Shown: positions 10,797-21,653 of the stretch, one piece after another | How the letters are laid out: each line of letters starts with the position of its first letter | Numbering within the stretch: position 1 is the first letter of the stretch | NCBI GenBank assembly: GCA_963971425.1 | Contig: OZ020524.1 | Location: forward strand, 11,039,845 to 11,103,844 | DNA from: Bryoerythrophyllum caledonicum | Lineage: Eukaryota > Streptophyta > Bryopsida > Pottiales > Pottiaceae | DNA: 64,000 bases | Direction: 5' to 3' | Notes under the pieces: generated by a model | Database searches by the model: none | Seen by the model: the letters and a program-made list of their open reading frames with translations, nothing else | What the model was told of the DNA's origin: nothing | Position numbers and translations under genes: made by a program

Positions 10797-13628
10797 CTAC
10801 GACTCGGACCTGGCAAGTGCTTCTAAAGAGGCCTTGATAATCGCTACTTGCCCCTTCGGAATTTTTGTAGTTGAATCTTGCACATGACCTCCATCCCTCT
10901 TTGAAGACCTAGGTTTCCATGCTATCAAAATTGAATCGGTACTCTCCCACGTTATGGCTATCCCCTTTTCAATTGTCCAACGAAGGTTGCTATCAGTATC
11001 CCAATCTTTGTAGAACTTCACAACATCCCGATCGCGCGATATAGGGCGGTAGAATTGGATACGCACGGTGTTTGGCATATCCGGATTAGAATTAGGATCT
11101 GAAATCGCTTGAGCAATCCAAAATGGGCGCTGGTCCCCATCACAAGGCCGCAATGCAACAAAATAGCCAGCAAAAAGATCACGCCCAACTCTAAAAGAAG
11201 GAGGTGGACGATCGCGTCTCTGGCCAACAAAATGCTCATCTTCACGGTACTCCTCACGAACCTCACCTTCCGCTGAGAACTCATCTTCAATGGCATGGGC
11301 AATTCGCGTCGTTGGCCAAAAGCCGTCTTCCAATGATATCGGTGTATCCATTGGAAGTATCAGAGCATCTCTAACATCGCGCCAATAATACGATAGCGGC
11401 TCAAAACGCGAACGGGCTTCAACAGACTCCCGCGATGATTGCTCCCAGTGATCGATGAATCTTGAAAGTCCCTTCACCACCTCATGGAGATGCCGCATCG
11501 TAGAAGGCTTCAATGCATTAGGTTCTCCGCGAGGCCATAAAGACCTCCCTTCACAATCCTCCTTCCACAATTTGATGCCACTACCTTCTCCTCCCTTAGG
11601 AAGCCAATCCTCATCATGGCAAAGGATTTTATACTTCATTACCGGACAACCACTTGAGTCCACATAAAACTTGAACTGATGAGCCTTCGTATGACCCTGC
11701 AAAGCTTCATCACCGTCCGCAATCATATCCCCAATGAATTTCTTAAAGTCAGGAACCTCTTGAATGAGATGCGGGATTGTCGGAACACTCTCATTTTTCA
11801 TGAATGACTTCATGAGCAAAGGAATGGTTGGAAAACTCTCCTTCCTCAGTGTCATACTCCAACGTCCAAATAATGCATCTATATCATCATGTGTATGACC
11901 AACTAGCATAAAGTTAACATATACCTCGCGGAAGATGCGTTTTGCAACAAGAAGAGACCAAAAACAGAAAACAAATCTATTTTTGTTATCACCAACAGCA
12001 TTGTCCATTTGCACGTTCAATATTGGTGGCAAAGGCCTCCCTGGAACTAGGATATCTAGAATCTGCCCTAATGGATCCAAACACATCTCTGCACCCCGTA
12101 ACACGGCCGCATACAATGGATGAGAGCAAGATTCAGGAAAGAGTTGCCGGGACGATGACTTCGGAGGCGCCTCCAAGTCACGCAATAGTTTTGCGAACGA
12201 CCCAACCGTGTAATTGGCATCATGGGAGTATAAATCAAGGCCGTAATGGGCGTAACGCTGGTCCACATGACCATGGGCAAGCATGCCTGTGATTGCAAGA
12301 GGCAACTTCATAAGCCCATCTAAGTGCTTTGTTTTATGTGAAAAAACCGGGGACGCGGTCTTTGAGTGATCCATCTTATCATGCATGATGGTAAGAACCT
12401 CCTGGGGCGACGACTTTGATCGAAATCGGTTCAGGTAGTACAAGTCCCGATGTGAGAACGCAGAATCGATGTGAACCTGCATCTTCTTTTGCCATAGCAG
12501 CGATGCTTGTGTTCCAGGTTGAGTAAGCTTCTTCTGATCCTGGTATTTGTCACATGTAGAACAACGGGCGAAGTTGTCCTCACCTCTCTTGGCATAGTAC
12601 TCAGGAAAGCTCACTCGCCGAATCTTACTCAAGCTTGAGGTTGAGATTGGCGGCAATCCACAATCAACGAGATGATCATCAAGAAGCGGTATCTGATCCT
12701 TCCACTTAAAACTTGCAGGAAGGACCTTTGCCACAGCCTTCTCACCAGATGGGAGAACACGGGACTTGTGAGGCATGTGGTCCGCATGTCTATCGAGAAT
12801 GGCTCCAAGAGCGGTAGTAGCCACAACCGTATGACCTCTAGGCTTACGCAAACCGGTATTCCCATGGTGTTGAGCCGCATGACCAGCGGCAGCGTCCTTC
12901 GCATTCCGATAGAAAGTACTCGAACTTACACCCATGATTTTCATCCAAGCACGGGCACAAACGTCCACACCCTCTAGGGTCACAACCTTCCTACCCGAAG
13001 AGTTTCTATGAAACTGTCTATGAACGTCGAGTTTGATATGATTTCTAAACTGCACAATGGTCTCACAGTACAAGCGCATCCGAAGGACTTTTATTTTATC
13101 TCTAGGATAGTGTTGTACACAGTTCTCAGTGCAACAACTATTGCTCGCACCTGCGTTAATGGAAAGAGGGGTCATGAGAAATTCAGCATTCCTGGACACT
13201 ATTGGACGAGTATTCCTTGAGGAATTGTCGTAAGAACGGGAGCTCCCACCTAGAGGTCTGTTACGCTCAACCAACCAGACATTGTAAACGTCCCTAAGGC
13301 AATGATGGAAGAGACTCACACCGTTTAAGAAAACTTGTTGAATAGGCCAGGACTTAAACGAGTACCTCCACTCATCAGGAGCTTCCTCCAGAACAAAAGT
13401 ACTGGACACCTGTACTACAACATTCGAATCCCCAAGAGGACCAGAGGAACCTAGAATTGCACTGGACCGGACATTGCGAACCAACCCCTCCGCAACGCGA
13501 ACACCCGAACCATTGTGAAGCGAAACAGTCATCCCGACCCAGAGACGGCGAGGAATAACATCAAACTCAGGAAGGTCAGGGTTCACGGGAGCGTCAACAT
13601 GAACATCGTCGCCCTCCGAAGACGACAT
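10797..13628 (-). CDS. DUF7869-like transposase-like protein (element A), 943 aa
   Basis: One uninterrupted coding exon. I chose the ATG at 13628 (MSSSEGDDV) because a splice acceptor (GGAATGCAG) ends two bases upstream; the frame stays open to an ATG at 13844. The order is an N-terminal domain (RRLWVGMTVSLHNGSG), a CC-x3-C cluster, an HTH-like GVSSSTFYRNA, then CSTC (zinc-type). Then come HDKMD, a conserved glycine/histidine stretch (GMLAHGHVDQRYAHY), QMDNAVGDNKNR and GHTHDDIDALFGRW. The C-terminal domain has FWIAQAISDP and IQFYRP. The spaced acidic residues (DKMD, MDN, HDDID) suggest an RNase-H-like DD(E/D) nuclease, which is inference. I assign the family from remembered motifs of DUF7869 proteins. 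The likely role is mobilising element A. The B homologue is broken. Confidence 0.75.
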   Translation of the reverse strand: MSSSEGDDVHVDAPVNPDLPEFDVIPRRLWVGMTVSLHNGSGVRVAEGLVRNVRSSAILGSSGPLGDSNVVVQVSSTFVLEEAPDEWRYSFKSWPIQQVFLNGVSLFHHCLRDVYNVWLVERNRPLGGSSRSYDNSSRNTRPIVSRNAEFLMTPLSINAGASNSCCTENCVQHYPRDKIKVLRMRLYCETIVQFRNHIKLDVHRQFHRNSSGRKVVTLEGVDVCARAWMKIMGVSSSTFYRNAKDAAAGHAAQHHGNTGLRKPRGHTVVATTALGAILDRHADHMPHKSRVLPSGEKAVAKVLPASFKWKDQIPLLDDHLVDCGLPPISTSSLSKIRRVSFPEYYAKRGEDNFARCSTCDKYQDQKKLTQPGTQASLLWQKKMQVHIDSAFSHRDLYYLNRFRSKSSPQEVLTIMHDKMDHSKTASPVFSHKTKHLDGLMKLPLAITGMLAHGHVDQRYAHYGLDLYSHDANYTVGSFAKLLRDLEAPPKSSSRQLFPESCSHPLYAAVLRGAEMCLDPLGQILDILVPGRPLPPILNVQMDNAVGDNKNRFVFCFWSLLVAKRIFREVYVNFMLVGHTHDDIDALFGRWSMTLRKESFPTIPLLMKSFMKNESVPTIPHLIQEVPDFKKFIGDMIADGDEALQGHTKAHQFKFYVDSSGCPVMKYKILCHDEDWLPKGGEGSGIKLWKEDCEGRSLWPRGEPNALKPSTMRHLHEVVKGLSRFIDHWEQSSRESVEARSRFEPLSYYWRDVRDALILPMDTPISLEDGFWPTTRIAHAIEDEFSAEGEVREEYREDEHFVGQRRDRPPPSFRVGRDLFAGYFVALRPCDGDQRPFWIAQAISDPNSNPDMPNTVRIQFYRPISRDRDVVKFYKDWDTDSNLRWTIEKGIAITWESTDSILIAWKPRSSKRDGGHVQDSTTKIPKGQVAIIKASLEALARSES

Positions 13629-14563
13629 TCTGCATTCCAATGAGGTAAACATTAAATAACCCTGCCAAATAATAATAGGTGAATATCTTGTAGGAATAGA
13701 CATCAATGAAGAAGCATATGAAGAGGTAAAGTCTGGCGCTTGAAAATACATTTGATACAAGTGAATTGACATTGAAGAACAAGCAAATTTAGCTCGACTC
13801 GAGGTAAACTGATGCGGTATTATATGACAAGTGGAAAATTTCATGCGATTAGTTTATATCCGAATATGAAATAATCTCACCCTCGACAGTGACAATTTGG
13901 CCCGATCCGACCTGATTTAATGACTATAAGACGTAATCTAATTTTATCCCGAGTCGAGATAAAAAGGCATAGAAAATAGGGTAGATCAGTTTAGCTCGAG
14001 TCGAGATAAACTGTCCTTCGAAAGAAGGTAAGACAGTTTAGCTCGAGTCGAGCTAAACTGTCGAAACATTATAGTAGGACAGTTTAGCTACATACGAGCT
14101 GCACTGTCCTACAATATTGAATCGACAGTTTAGCTCGACTCGAGCTAAACTGTCTTACTTTCGATCGAAGGACAGTTTAGCTCGACTCGAGCTAAACTGA
14201 CAATAATGATATTGACCGACAGTTTAGCTCGAGTCGAGCTAAACTGTCCTTCGAAAGAACGTAAGACAGATTAGCTCGAGTCGAGTTAAACTGTCCTTCC
14301 GTGATTCTCGGCACCTTTGTCGGGATTCGTATGGGAAAACTCTTCCGCCTATGAATCTGACTCTCTGTATACTACAACCCAAATCTTTCCGTTAGTCGTC
14401 AAGAAACTCTCACTGATGCTTCAAAATCACAGTAGCAGCTGGAACCAGCGCAATAACCCTACACACTGTCACATCCTAATTGCTAGAGACTATGCACGGA
14501 GAATCCAAGAAGTATACATTGTGTACCTTATGAAGAAGACAACCGGTACGTTGTTGCCTTACC
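13629..14563 (-). promoter_or_regulatory. leader intron of the transposase-like gene, packed with palindromes
   Basis: On the minus strand GAGCAG|GTAAGG (donor at 14562) and GGAATGCAG (acceptor ending at 13630) would define a 933-bp intron in the 5' leader. Seven palindromes at 13987-14294 and one at 13791-13812 lie inside it. The first intron of the divergent gene of element A has the same design, which suggests the motif controls both genes. Confidence 0.5.
13987..14294. repeat. array of seven A palindromes, about 46-bp spacing
   Basis: Copies start at about 13987, 14032, 14079, 14123, 14170, 14217 and 14264. Each has arms TTTAGCTCGA and TCGAGCTAAA around one G or C, usually extended to CAG...CTG or GACAG...CTGTC. 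The third is decayed (TAGCTACATACGAGCTG). Spacers of 14-20 bp differ but often contain TTCGAAAGAA or TAATGATATT. It is regularly spaced like iterons. Confidence 0.9.
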
Positions 14564-14892
14564 TGCTCAACTGTGCGCAACCTGTAGGTGTTGCCCTCTT
14601 CAAGCTCCGACAGTCGTACTACCTCCAAGCCTCTCCACAACAACCTTGCACAACAACCAAAGTGAGAAGGAAACAAATGAAGAAAGTTTTCGAGTATCGG
14701 CGAGGTCACTCACGGACACACGACCGTTTCAGAATTGGCGGGATGAAACTTCAGAATTGGCGGGGGGGGACTTTTTCACAGCCCCTAAAAAGTGCAAATT
14801 CGAAATCTTAGCGGGAAACTGAATCAACTATTTCCCGGTTGACTAAAATAAGGAAAGGTCAATACCTCGAATATACTCGCACATGCGAGTTA
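14564..14892. other. probable leader exon or promoter of the transposase-like gene
   Basis: This follows the palindrome-bearing intron on the minus strand and precedes the AT-rich centre. A 164-codon open frame on the plus strand (14317-14811) starts in the palindrome array and has no recognisable domain; I do not call it a gene. GAATTGGCGGG is repeated at 14734 and 14753. Confidence 0.3.
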
Positions 14893-15060
14893 TATACACG
14901 GTTTTAGGGTAACGCTCAGGGTTTTGGATAGGTTTAGGTTTTGGATTTAGGGTTAGGGTTTAGGGTTTGTAGTTTCGGGTTTAGGGTTTGGAGTTTCGGG
15001 TTTAGGGTTTGGAATTTAGGTTCAGGTTTAGGGTTCACGGTTTAGAATCCTTGATTTAGG
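14893..15060. repeat. degenerate telomere-type repeats (TTTAGGG) inside element A
   Basis: Runs of GGTTTAGGGTTTAGGGTTT mixed with variants such as GTTTCGGGTTTAGGG and GGTTTTGGATTTAGGG. It is the plant-type telomere unit in interstitial form. Element B has a similar stretch at 37745-37985 and element C a short one at 59031-59060. Confidence 0.85.
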
Positions 15061-16260
15061 TGATATCTTTTGATGTCAATTCATTTCAATATAATAATAC
15101 TTTGAAGATTCATGATATTGACAATTCAACTAAGGTATAGGGAAATGTAGAGAAGATATTGAGATGATTAGAAATAGTTTTTATTACAATCCAAATAGGA
15201 CTTATCTATTATGTTTAAATCAAAGACCTTAACAGACGAGTAGCATTTTAAAAAACAAAAAAACATATTATATGTGCACGTGTATTTTTAGCCAAAACAA
15301 ATGTATTCAAACATGCTTTGGACATCATTTCTTTGGGGTTTTAAAAATGTTCGTCATGTAACTATTTTGTCATCAATTTAGAATGTGCATTCTTTGGCAA
15401 GAATCCCAATGTCCCCATGGTCTGGATTTGCAATTGAAATTGGTTACTTTCCACTTAGAGGTACTCAAAGACTTGAAATATGCGCAAAGTAATATTAATT
15501 TTGGATTGAAATATCTTATATTTGAGTTCACATTGTATTTTCATGACTTTAGGGTGTGGCAATCTAAGCATGACATAAAAGATGGAAGAATTCTTGACCA
15601 TATACAATTTATTTCATGTTTTGACGTGAAATTGAAGACTTTGTCATTTGTAAAACATAGAGAGTGGAACACTATTAAAAGATTTAAATAAGAAACGGAG
15701 AGACCTCCTCATGACAAAAAAAGGATAATCAAAATATAAAATATAACTAATACAAAGTGTATCACTTAGTGCATCAGGCATAATTTAATGTTCGTAATGT
15801 AAGTAATTTTGAATTTATTTATACATGCAAAAATGGAATAATTAGTTTTTGAGCACGTTCTAGTGGTCGCAAATTATATTTAAAATTCTCAAAATCTTGT
15901 AGAAGGATGATAAAAGTAATGAGGCATATTTATAAGTAATGTATTTTCTCAATGAGAGGCATATTTATAAGTAATTTATTTTCTCAATGAACGTCTTCAT
16001 TAAAAGTAATGCGAGCCAAAAGAGAAACTTCTCGATTGCCGGCACATCGAGCAACCTAAAAAACCTTTTGCTATGATACAGTATGGAATGTGGTATTTTC
16101 AATACATAGAAGTAATATTAGAACAAATGATATTGTGAAAAAATATGTTATTTTTCTAGTGAAAAATAAGATTACATATTCATTCATCTATTTTTCACAT
16201 TGTCACATATTATTGATTTAGGGTACCAAGAATACTTAGACTTCATATCCACTAAAAACT
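15061..16260. other. AT-rich spacer in element A, no gene seen
   Basis: It is AT-rich with only short open frames (the longest, 15383-15691, has no recognisable feature). A 35-bp unit starting GAGGCATATTTATAAGTAAT is tandemly duplicated at 15921-15955 and 15956-15990 with one difference. Confidence 0.5.
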
Positions 16261-16264
16261 AGGG

Positions 16265-16690
16265 GATCGTCATATTTTTTTGTTTTTTAATATTACTATT
16301 GGAGATTTAGATCCACATATTATGAAAATCCTTTTAAAATTCAAAAGATAACTATTCCACTTGTGAAATACTTATCCATAAGGAGAAGTACGGAGTTCAA
16401 AATGATTGTTTGTAGAAGTGGAAATACACATTGCATATACATCAGATCGGTTTTTAGCAGAGGTGTGCACCATCACTACATGCAGTGAACTAAAAGGAGT
16501 GTGCGCACACACTTTAGCTCCACTCGTGCTAACGTGTGCCTCATCACTAGGTGCAGTGAACTAAAAAGATAATATGCACAGATTAGCTCTCCTAGAGCTA
16601 AATTGTGCACCATCACTAAATGGAGTGGATTAGAAAGCAAAAATGCACTATGTAGCTCCAGTATACAGAAGATGGCTTCTAGAGAAGTGG
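16265..16690 (+). repeat. second, diverged copy of the element A left end
   Basis: ATTACTATTGGAGATTTAG near 16289 resembles the inner part of the left terminal repeat. The following sequence (TTTAAAATTCAAAAGATA..GTGAAATAC..AAATGATTG..GAAGTGG..TTGCATA) runs parallel to 10220-10340. The palindrome-bearing 70-bp units with TTTAGCTCCACTCGTGCTAA and ATTAGCTCTCCTAGAGCTAA (16508-16605) parallel 10400-10505. It could be the end of a related non-autonomous copy inserted in A, or an internal duplication. I found no matching right end. Confidence 0.5.
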
Positions 16691-19090
16691 AAACTAAATA
16701 GGAATGCACACAGTAATTGTAAAATTTACAATAAGTGTAGTGACAAAACTATATTACACTAAATGCCAACTACTACACTAAATGTCAATCCTAGTAAATA
16801 GTAGAACATAAAGTTTTTACTTGTCGACAATTACTGTAGGGAACCTTAATCATGATTTGATTACATCTTGAGCATCATAGTAAAGAAGGGTTGAGTGCAT
16901 GTAGAAAAGGAAGAATTTGCAAGAAAGAGCTTGGAAATAAGCGGACGTAGGTATGGAGCAAAAGGAAAATATAAAAATTTGGACAAAGTAGAATGTAAAA
17001 TATGGAGGGAAAATGAAACTACAAGTAGAAGACTGGAAATATAAGAACATTCTTCTGGAAACGAAAATGAGAAAAGAATGGAATATTGGAAAAGGAAAAA
17101 ACTTAAACATACAATAAATATAGGAATACAAGTAAAATACTCATTAGATATCCATCACATAATACGCATTCAATGTGCATTACATATTCAGTAAATATTA
17201 ATTAAATACTCATTAAATATTCAAATACACATTAATTTTACATTAGAAATTTATGCACTATTCATTAACTATTCATTAACAGTGCATTAAATACTCTTTA
17301 AATAATCATTAAATAAATAAATATTAATAAACTATCATAAATATACTTTTAAAACTTCCAACATTCAATAAATAAAATTCCAATATTCTTTAATTGTGCA
17401 TAAAAGTTACAGATATACCAATATACATGAATTATCCTCTAAAAAATCATTACAAAGTCATTAGTTATTGGCTAAATATTTGATTACACATTAAATATTC
17501 ATGAGATAATATTAAATAATGTAAAGAAAATGCAAGAGATGGGAATGAGAATAGTTGTGGATAAGAGGATAAGAAATTGAGGTTGAAGATGAGACGAAGA
17601 ATGAATGCATGGCGACCGGTAGGCTAAAGACTTTGAGCTTATACTATTTATCAAGTATCAAAATTGTGTGCTAGGGAAGAGTTTTGATAGAGGGCTATTA
17701 CGAAATGAACTGTAGTAGGTGAACGAATGAGGGATAATATTCAGGACAATGGTGGCTAAAACTAGTTGCCAACTTGTTGACAAATAGTGTACTAGAAAAA
17801 GATAATCTCCACCGGGACCGAGTGACCGGAATGCAGGAATAAACACGGTAAAGCCGACTCCGTGAGGCCTAGGCCGGTGTACCAGCCCACTGCAGTGGCG
17901 GCGCCGGTTCCTCTAAATAGTAAATTTACAAAAAGTACAGGGGACACCAAAATTCCCCGAGAGCATGTGTTCAAGCATGAAATTACACGAGGGAATTAAA
18001 AGAAATCAATAAAAACCTCCAAAAAAATTAGCCTACTATAGAGTTAGTGTTGGGCGTTGGCGTTCCCTCATAGTGGCCAATTCGGGGACGGTGCGGGGGG
18101 AAAAGGGTGACCCCCCCACTTCATCTCAAACTTGGGCACCTTCCCGTTGGCGTGGAAAATTCTCCGTCAGTGGGGGAGATGCTCTAACAACTGTATTTGT
18201 ACCGTTACAGTAAAAGCAAAATGAAGTGAAAAGTACAGAAAAAATTCACAATTTAGCTCTATTAGAGCTAAAGTGTACACCATCAGTAAATGTAGGGAAC
18301 TATAAAGCTAATACGCACACTTTAGCTCCATTAGAGCTAAAGTGTCCACTGGCATTTATTTTATAATTATACAATTGCAAGATGTGGTCTTAACATACTT
18401 ATTGTCTATTCGATTGTCATAGAAAATAATATCAAACTCATAAAAAAGCAAAACTTGAATTCAAAGTAATAGAATCTTAAAATCGTAGCTTTAAAACTCT
18501 CTTAAGTGTGCTTGACCTAATAATTGGTGTAGGAGGAACTTATATATATCGATGGTAATGAATTTACTCCTTGTCTAATGCAAAAATTGAAATCGAGTGA
18601 AGTGAAAGCCAGCTGATCCACTAAAACCATGAAAGAAAACTAAACACTAAATACTATAAACGTTCACTTTCGTCCAATTTAAATTTGTGTATTATTGAGA
18701 AAATGTCAATTTAGAAGTTTTAATTGAGATCATACGAAAGAGATTGGAAATAATAACTTTCCTTTTGCTACCTGTTCATTGCCCCAAAATATCCAAAATT
18801 GTAGTGTTAGTGGCTCCAAAAAATTGTGTTGGAAATTTACGAGTACACAAATACTACATGCGCGTAATATCTTGAACTTATTCTGGTAAAATTAAATTGG
18901 CTTCTTAAAAGTCCGGGTATCAGTAACGAAGGTGAAAGATTTGTGGAGCATCCGGCATAATACCCGGGAGTTACACCCCAATATCGCAAAGGGTATCCCG
19001 AGGGTATCTCGGGACCACCAAACGGCCACAAGGTTTCGACCCTCACGGCTATAGGTGGCCCAAAAACTTCCCCACGAAGTCGTGGCGCGA
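16691..19090. other. AT-rich centre of element A, no gene seen
   Basis: 17150-17530 is dominated by CATTAAAT-type repeats. 17820-18190 is locally GC-rich, with a GGAGATGCTCTAAC end as found in some plant MITEs, but no paired terminal repeat could be defined. Two palindrome units (TTTAGCTCTATTAGAGCTAA at 18251, TTTAGCTCCATTAGAGCTAA at 18317) lie at 18247-18347, spaced 66 bp apart. GGTATCCCGAGGGTATCTCG lies near 18985. No supported gene. Confidence 0.45.
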
Positions 19091-20197
19091 GCCATTTTTC
19101 TATTCTTTTCGTTGCAGTCCAGGTTTTCCGTGTACTTCCATGCGTTGTTGTTTTCTGAGTTTTGTGAGTTGATGCGTTGGTTTGTGTTAGTTTCGTTATC
19201 TACAAGGATTGTTATGTTTGTGTACACTGTAGCGCTGCGTATAGGCTTCCGTGTGCAATTCATTGGAGTCTAGGGTTTCATGCGCATAGGGTTTGTAGGA
19301 CGTGCGATTTGTTGTTGTGTGACTTCGTGTACACTGCAGCGCCAGAGTTTAGGGCTGTTTGCGTGAGATTGTGTGAGTTTGTGAGAGTTTGTGTGAGTTT
19401 GTGAGAGTTTGTGTGAGTTTGTGTGAGTTTGTGAGAGTTTGTGGGAGTTTGTGTGAGTTTCTGCGAGTGTGTGAGTTTCTGTGAGCGTGTGTGAGTTTGT
19501 GTGAGTGTGTGAATTTCTGTGAGTGTGTGTGAGTTTCTATGAGCGTGTGTGAGTTTCTGTGAGTGTGTGTGAGTTTCTGTGAGTTTCTGTGAGCACGTAG
19601 AGTCTGAAACGGCCGTGCGTAGAGGATTGACGTGATCAAGTAACAAGACTTCCAGCTTTTCCAGTCGGATTTCTCAGTTCTAAAGGTAAGTGCACTCATT
19701 CAGTCTTGCATTTCTTTTGATATTTGTGTAGTTTTGCTTTTGATATGATGTGTTGAAACATAATATATGTGTAGCATTGCTTTTGATGTATGTGTCAGCA
19801 CGTAGATGAGAGTGTATATTGGTTTCAATGTGCTGGTTTGAATGTGGTGATTTGAATGTGGAGATTTGAATGTAGTGGTTTTGTGGTGGTTTGTGGATAT
19901 TTGTGGTGGTCTGTGCTAGTTTAAATGTGTTGGTTTGAACTGGTGTAAGTGTGCTACTTTCTGCTAGTTTGAATGTGTTGGTTTCAATGTCATTGTTTCA
20001 ATGTGCTGAATTCAATGGGTTTATTTCAAAGTGCTGAATTTCAATTTGCCCACTTCAAAGTGTTGATTTCAATGTGAAAGATTTCAATGTTTTGGTTTCC
20101 ATGTGCTACTTTGATTGATTTTGTGTGTGGGTTTGTAATTGTTGTTGCAGGAAGTCTAGTTCCAGCAGAATTTGTCTGGGATTAAGGTTCATAAGCA
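19091..20197 (+). promoter_or_regulatory. leader of the large element A gene, with a minisatellite and a leader intron
   Basis: Upstream of the ATG at 20198, a donor-like AAAG|GTAAGTGC at 19685 and an acceptor GTTGTTGCAG at 20151 fit a leader intron. 19370-19600 is a minisatellite of GTGTGAGTTT(G/C)TGTGAG units. GTGTACACTG(T/C)AGCGC occurs at 19219 and 19328. 19800-20110 is rich in TTTGAATGTG/TTTCAATGTG repeats. Long minus-strand frames here are by-products of these repeats. Confidence 0.5.
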
Positions 20198-20312
20198 ATG
20201 GCTGAAAGGTAAAATCCATACTCTCACCCAAGAGCCCTGAACCCTACGCCTTCAGTATCATATAACGAATGACGAATCTGTACAATCTGCGATAAATACG
20301 CTATTCATTGAA

Positions 20313-20904
20313 CACAGTTTAGCTCGAGTCGAGCTAATGTGGGAAATCCATATTTGCACTATTGTCCACACTTTAGCTCGAGTCGAGCTAAAGTGTGCCC
20401 CCACTGTGCACTAATATCCACACATTTGCTCGACTCGAGCTAAAGTGGGCCTTTTCTGTGCACATAAGGCCACACTTCAGCTCGAGTCGAGCTAAAGTGA
20501 ACCTTTTCTGTGCATCTTTGGCCACACTTTAGCTCAAGTCGAGCTAAAGTGGACCTTTTCTGTGAACATTTGGCCACACTTTAACTCGACTCGAGGTAAA
20601 GTTTGATCAATGAAGCAAACACAAAGTTGCACTTTGGCGCAACAAGAGCGTAAGTGTGCCAAATGTGCACAGAAAAGTCCCAATTTAGCTCGACTCGAGC
20701 TAAATTGTGGACGATAATACACTATCAAGGTCACATAATATCTCGACTCGAGATAAAATGTACGACTTCGTACGTCTTCGGTTGCGCTAAAAGAGACTAC
20801 TCGAAATAAAATCTTAATATCAACTCTTAAACACTGGGTTTAAAATAAAACATGGCCTCTCTGTAAAGCCTACACACTTTACCTCGAATCGAGCTAAAGT
20901 GTGA
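20313..20904. repeat. A palindromes in the 1.4-kb first intron
   Basis: Six copies at about 20313, 20366, 20419, 20469, 20520 and 20572 are spaced 50-53 bp. Three looser ones lie at 20681-20712, 20733-20758 and 20875-20904. Most extend to ACACTTTAGC...GCTAAAGTGT. Several have one changed arm (for example CACATTTGCTCGA). Two isolated copies are further on in the same intron (21234-21258, 21555-21583). Confidence 0.9.
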
Positions 20905-21003
20905 GAGAATGAACATAAACAACAACCCGAACACAACACTATTCGGACTTTAAACATTCCAAATGTATAGTAATCCAATGATACCGACGTCCCAACTCAT
21001 GTC

Positions 21004-21143
21004 CACTTCTCGTTAAATTCTCACATGCGTGCAAGAACTTCAGTCACGCTTCAACCACTTGAGAACTTCAAAGAGTGAGGTTCGTGAGTGATTTAAGGGT
21101 GAACTGAAGCTCTTTCACAGTTCTGAGAGTTAAACGAGAAGTA
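21004..21143. repeat. imperfect 140-nt foldback, first copy
   Basis: The left arm CACTTCTCGTTAAATTCTCA...CTTCAGTCACGCTTCAACC pairs with the complement of the right arm (GGTGAACTGAAGCTCTTTCA...GAGTTAAACGAGAAGTA). Arms are about 65 nt at roughly 75% match. It lies within the first intron of the large A gene and is repeated at 21325-21466. Confidence 0.75.
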
Positions 21144-21324
21144 GCCATGATTTGAATTAAAATGTATAGGAAAGTCGTTTGAATGAATATTGTAAGTGTC
21201 AGAATTGTTCAGCTATGCATTCCATGCATGAGCACTTTAGCTCGAGTCGAGCTAAAGATGCAGCTAAAACTTGAATACAACATTGATACATTAATGTAAT
21301 TGCAGTCTCCTAACTCAACTCACG

Positions 21325-21466
21325 TCTACTTTTCGTTCACCTCTCATAAATCGTGCAAGAGCTTCAGTCCCGCTTCAACCACTTGAGAACCTCAAAGAGT
21401 GAGGTTCGTAAGTGATTTGAGTGTGACCTGAAGCTCTTTCACAGTTCTGAGAGTTGAACGAGAAGC
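21325..21466. repeat. imperfect 140-nt foldback, second copy
   Basis: A direct repeat of 21004-21143 with roughly 85% identity by eye. The same two arms are preserved (CTACTTTTCGTTCACCTCTC ... GAGAGTTGAACGAGAAGCAG). Both copies keep the hairpin, which fits either a duplicated small foldback element or a precursor of small RNA. Confidence 0.7.
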
Positions 21467-21653
21467 AGGCATGAATTGATTGTAAGTGTCTAAGCGAACG
21501 GTCAAATTGACTAGATTTTCTTGCAGAGTATTACTCACATACTTGAATAACGGTACACTTTAGCTCGAGTCGAGCTAATGTGTGACCTCGCCGTCCTAAT
21601 CGGTTGATCATTAGAGCAATCTAATATCTTTGCTCTATTTTGTGTTTGTGCAG

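Noticed and set aside
14317-14811. 164-codon plus-strand frame beside the A palindrome array
   Set aside because: It starts inside the repeat array, has no recognisable domain, and overlaps the probable leader of the opposite gene.
17990-18190. MITE with GGAGATGCTCTAAC end
   Set aside because: One end resembles known plant MITEs, but I could not find a matching inverted end or duplication.
19278-19699. Two long minus-strand open frames rich in HTNSHKLTQT
   Set aside because: They are direct translations of the GTGTGAGTTT minisatellite in the leader of the large A gene.
13987-20604. Regularly spaced palindromes looking like CRISPR arrays
   Set aside because: The repeats are self-palindromes with short, partly similar spacers, lie in introns of a eukaryotic element, and there are no cas genes.
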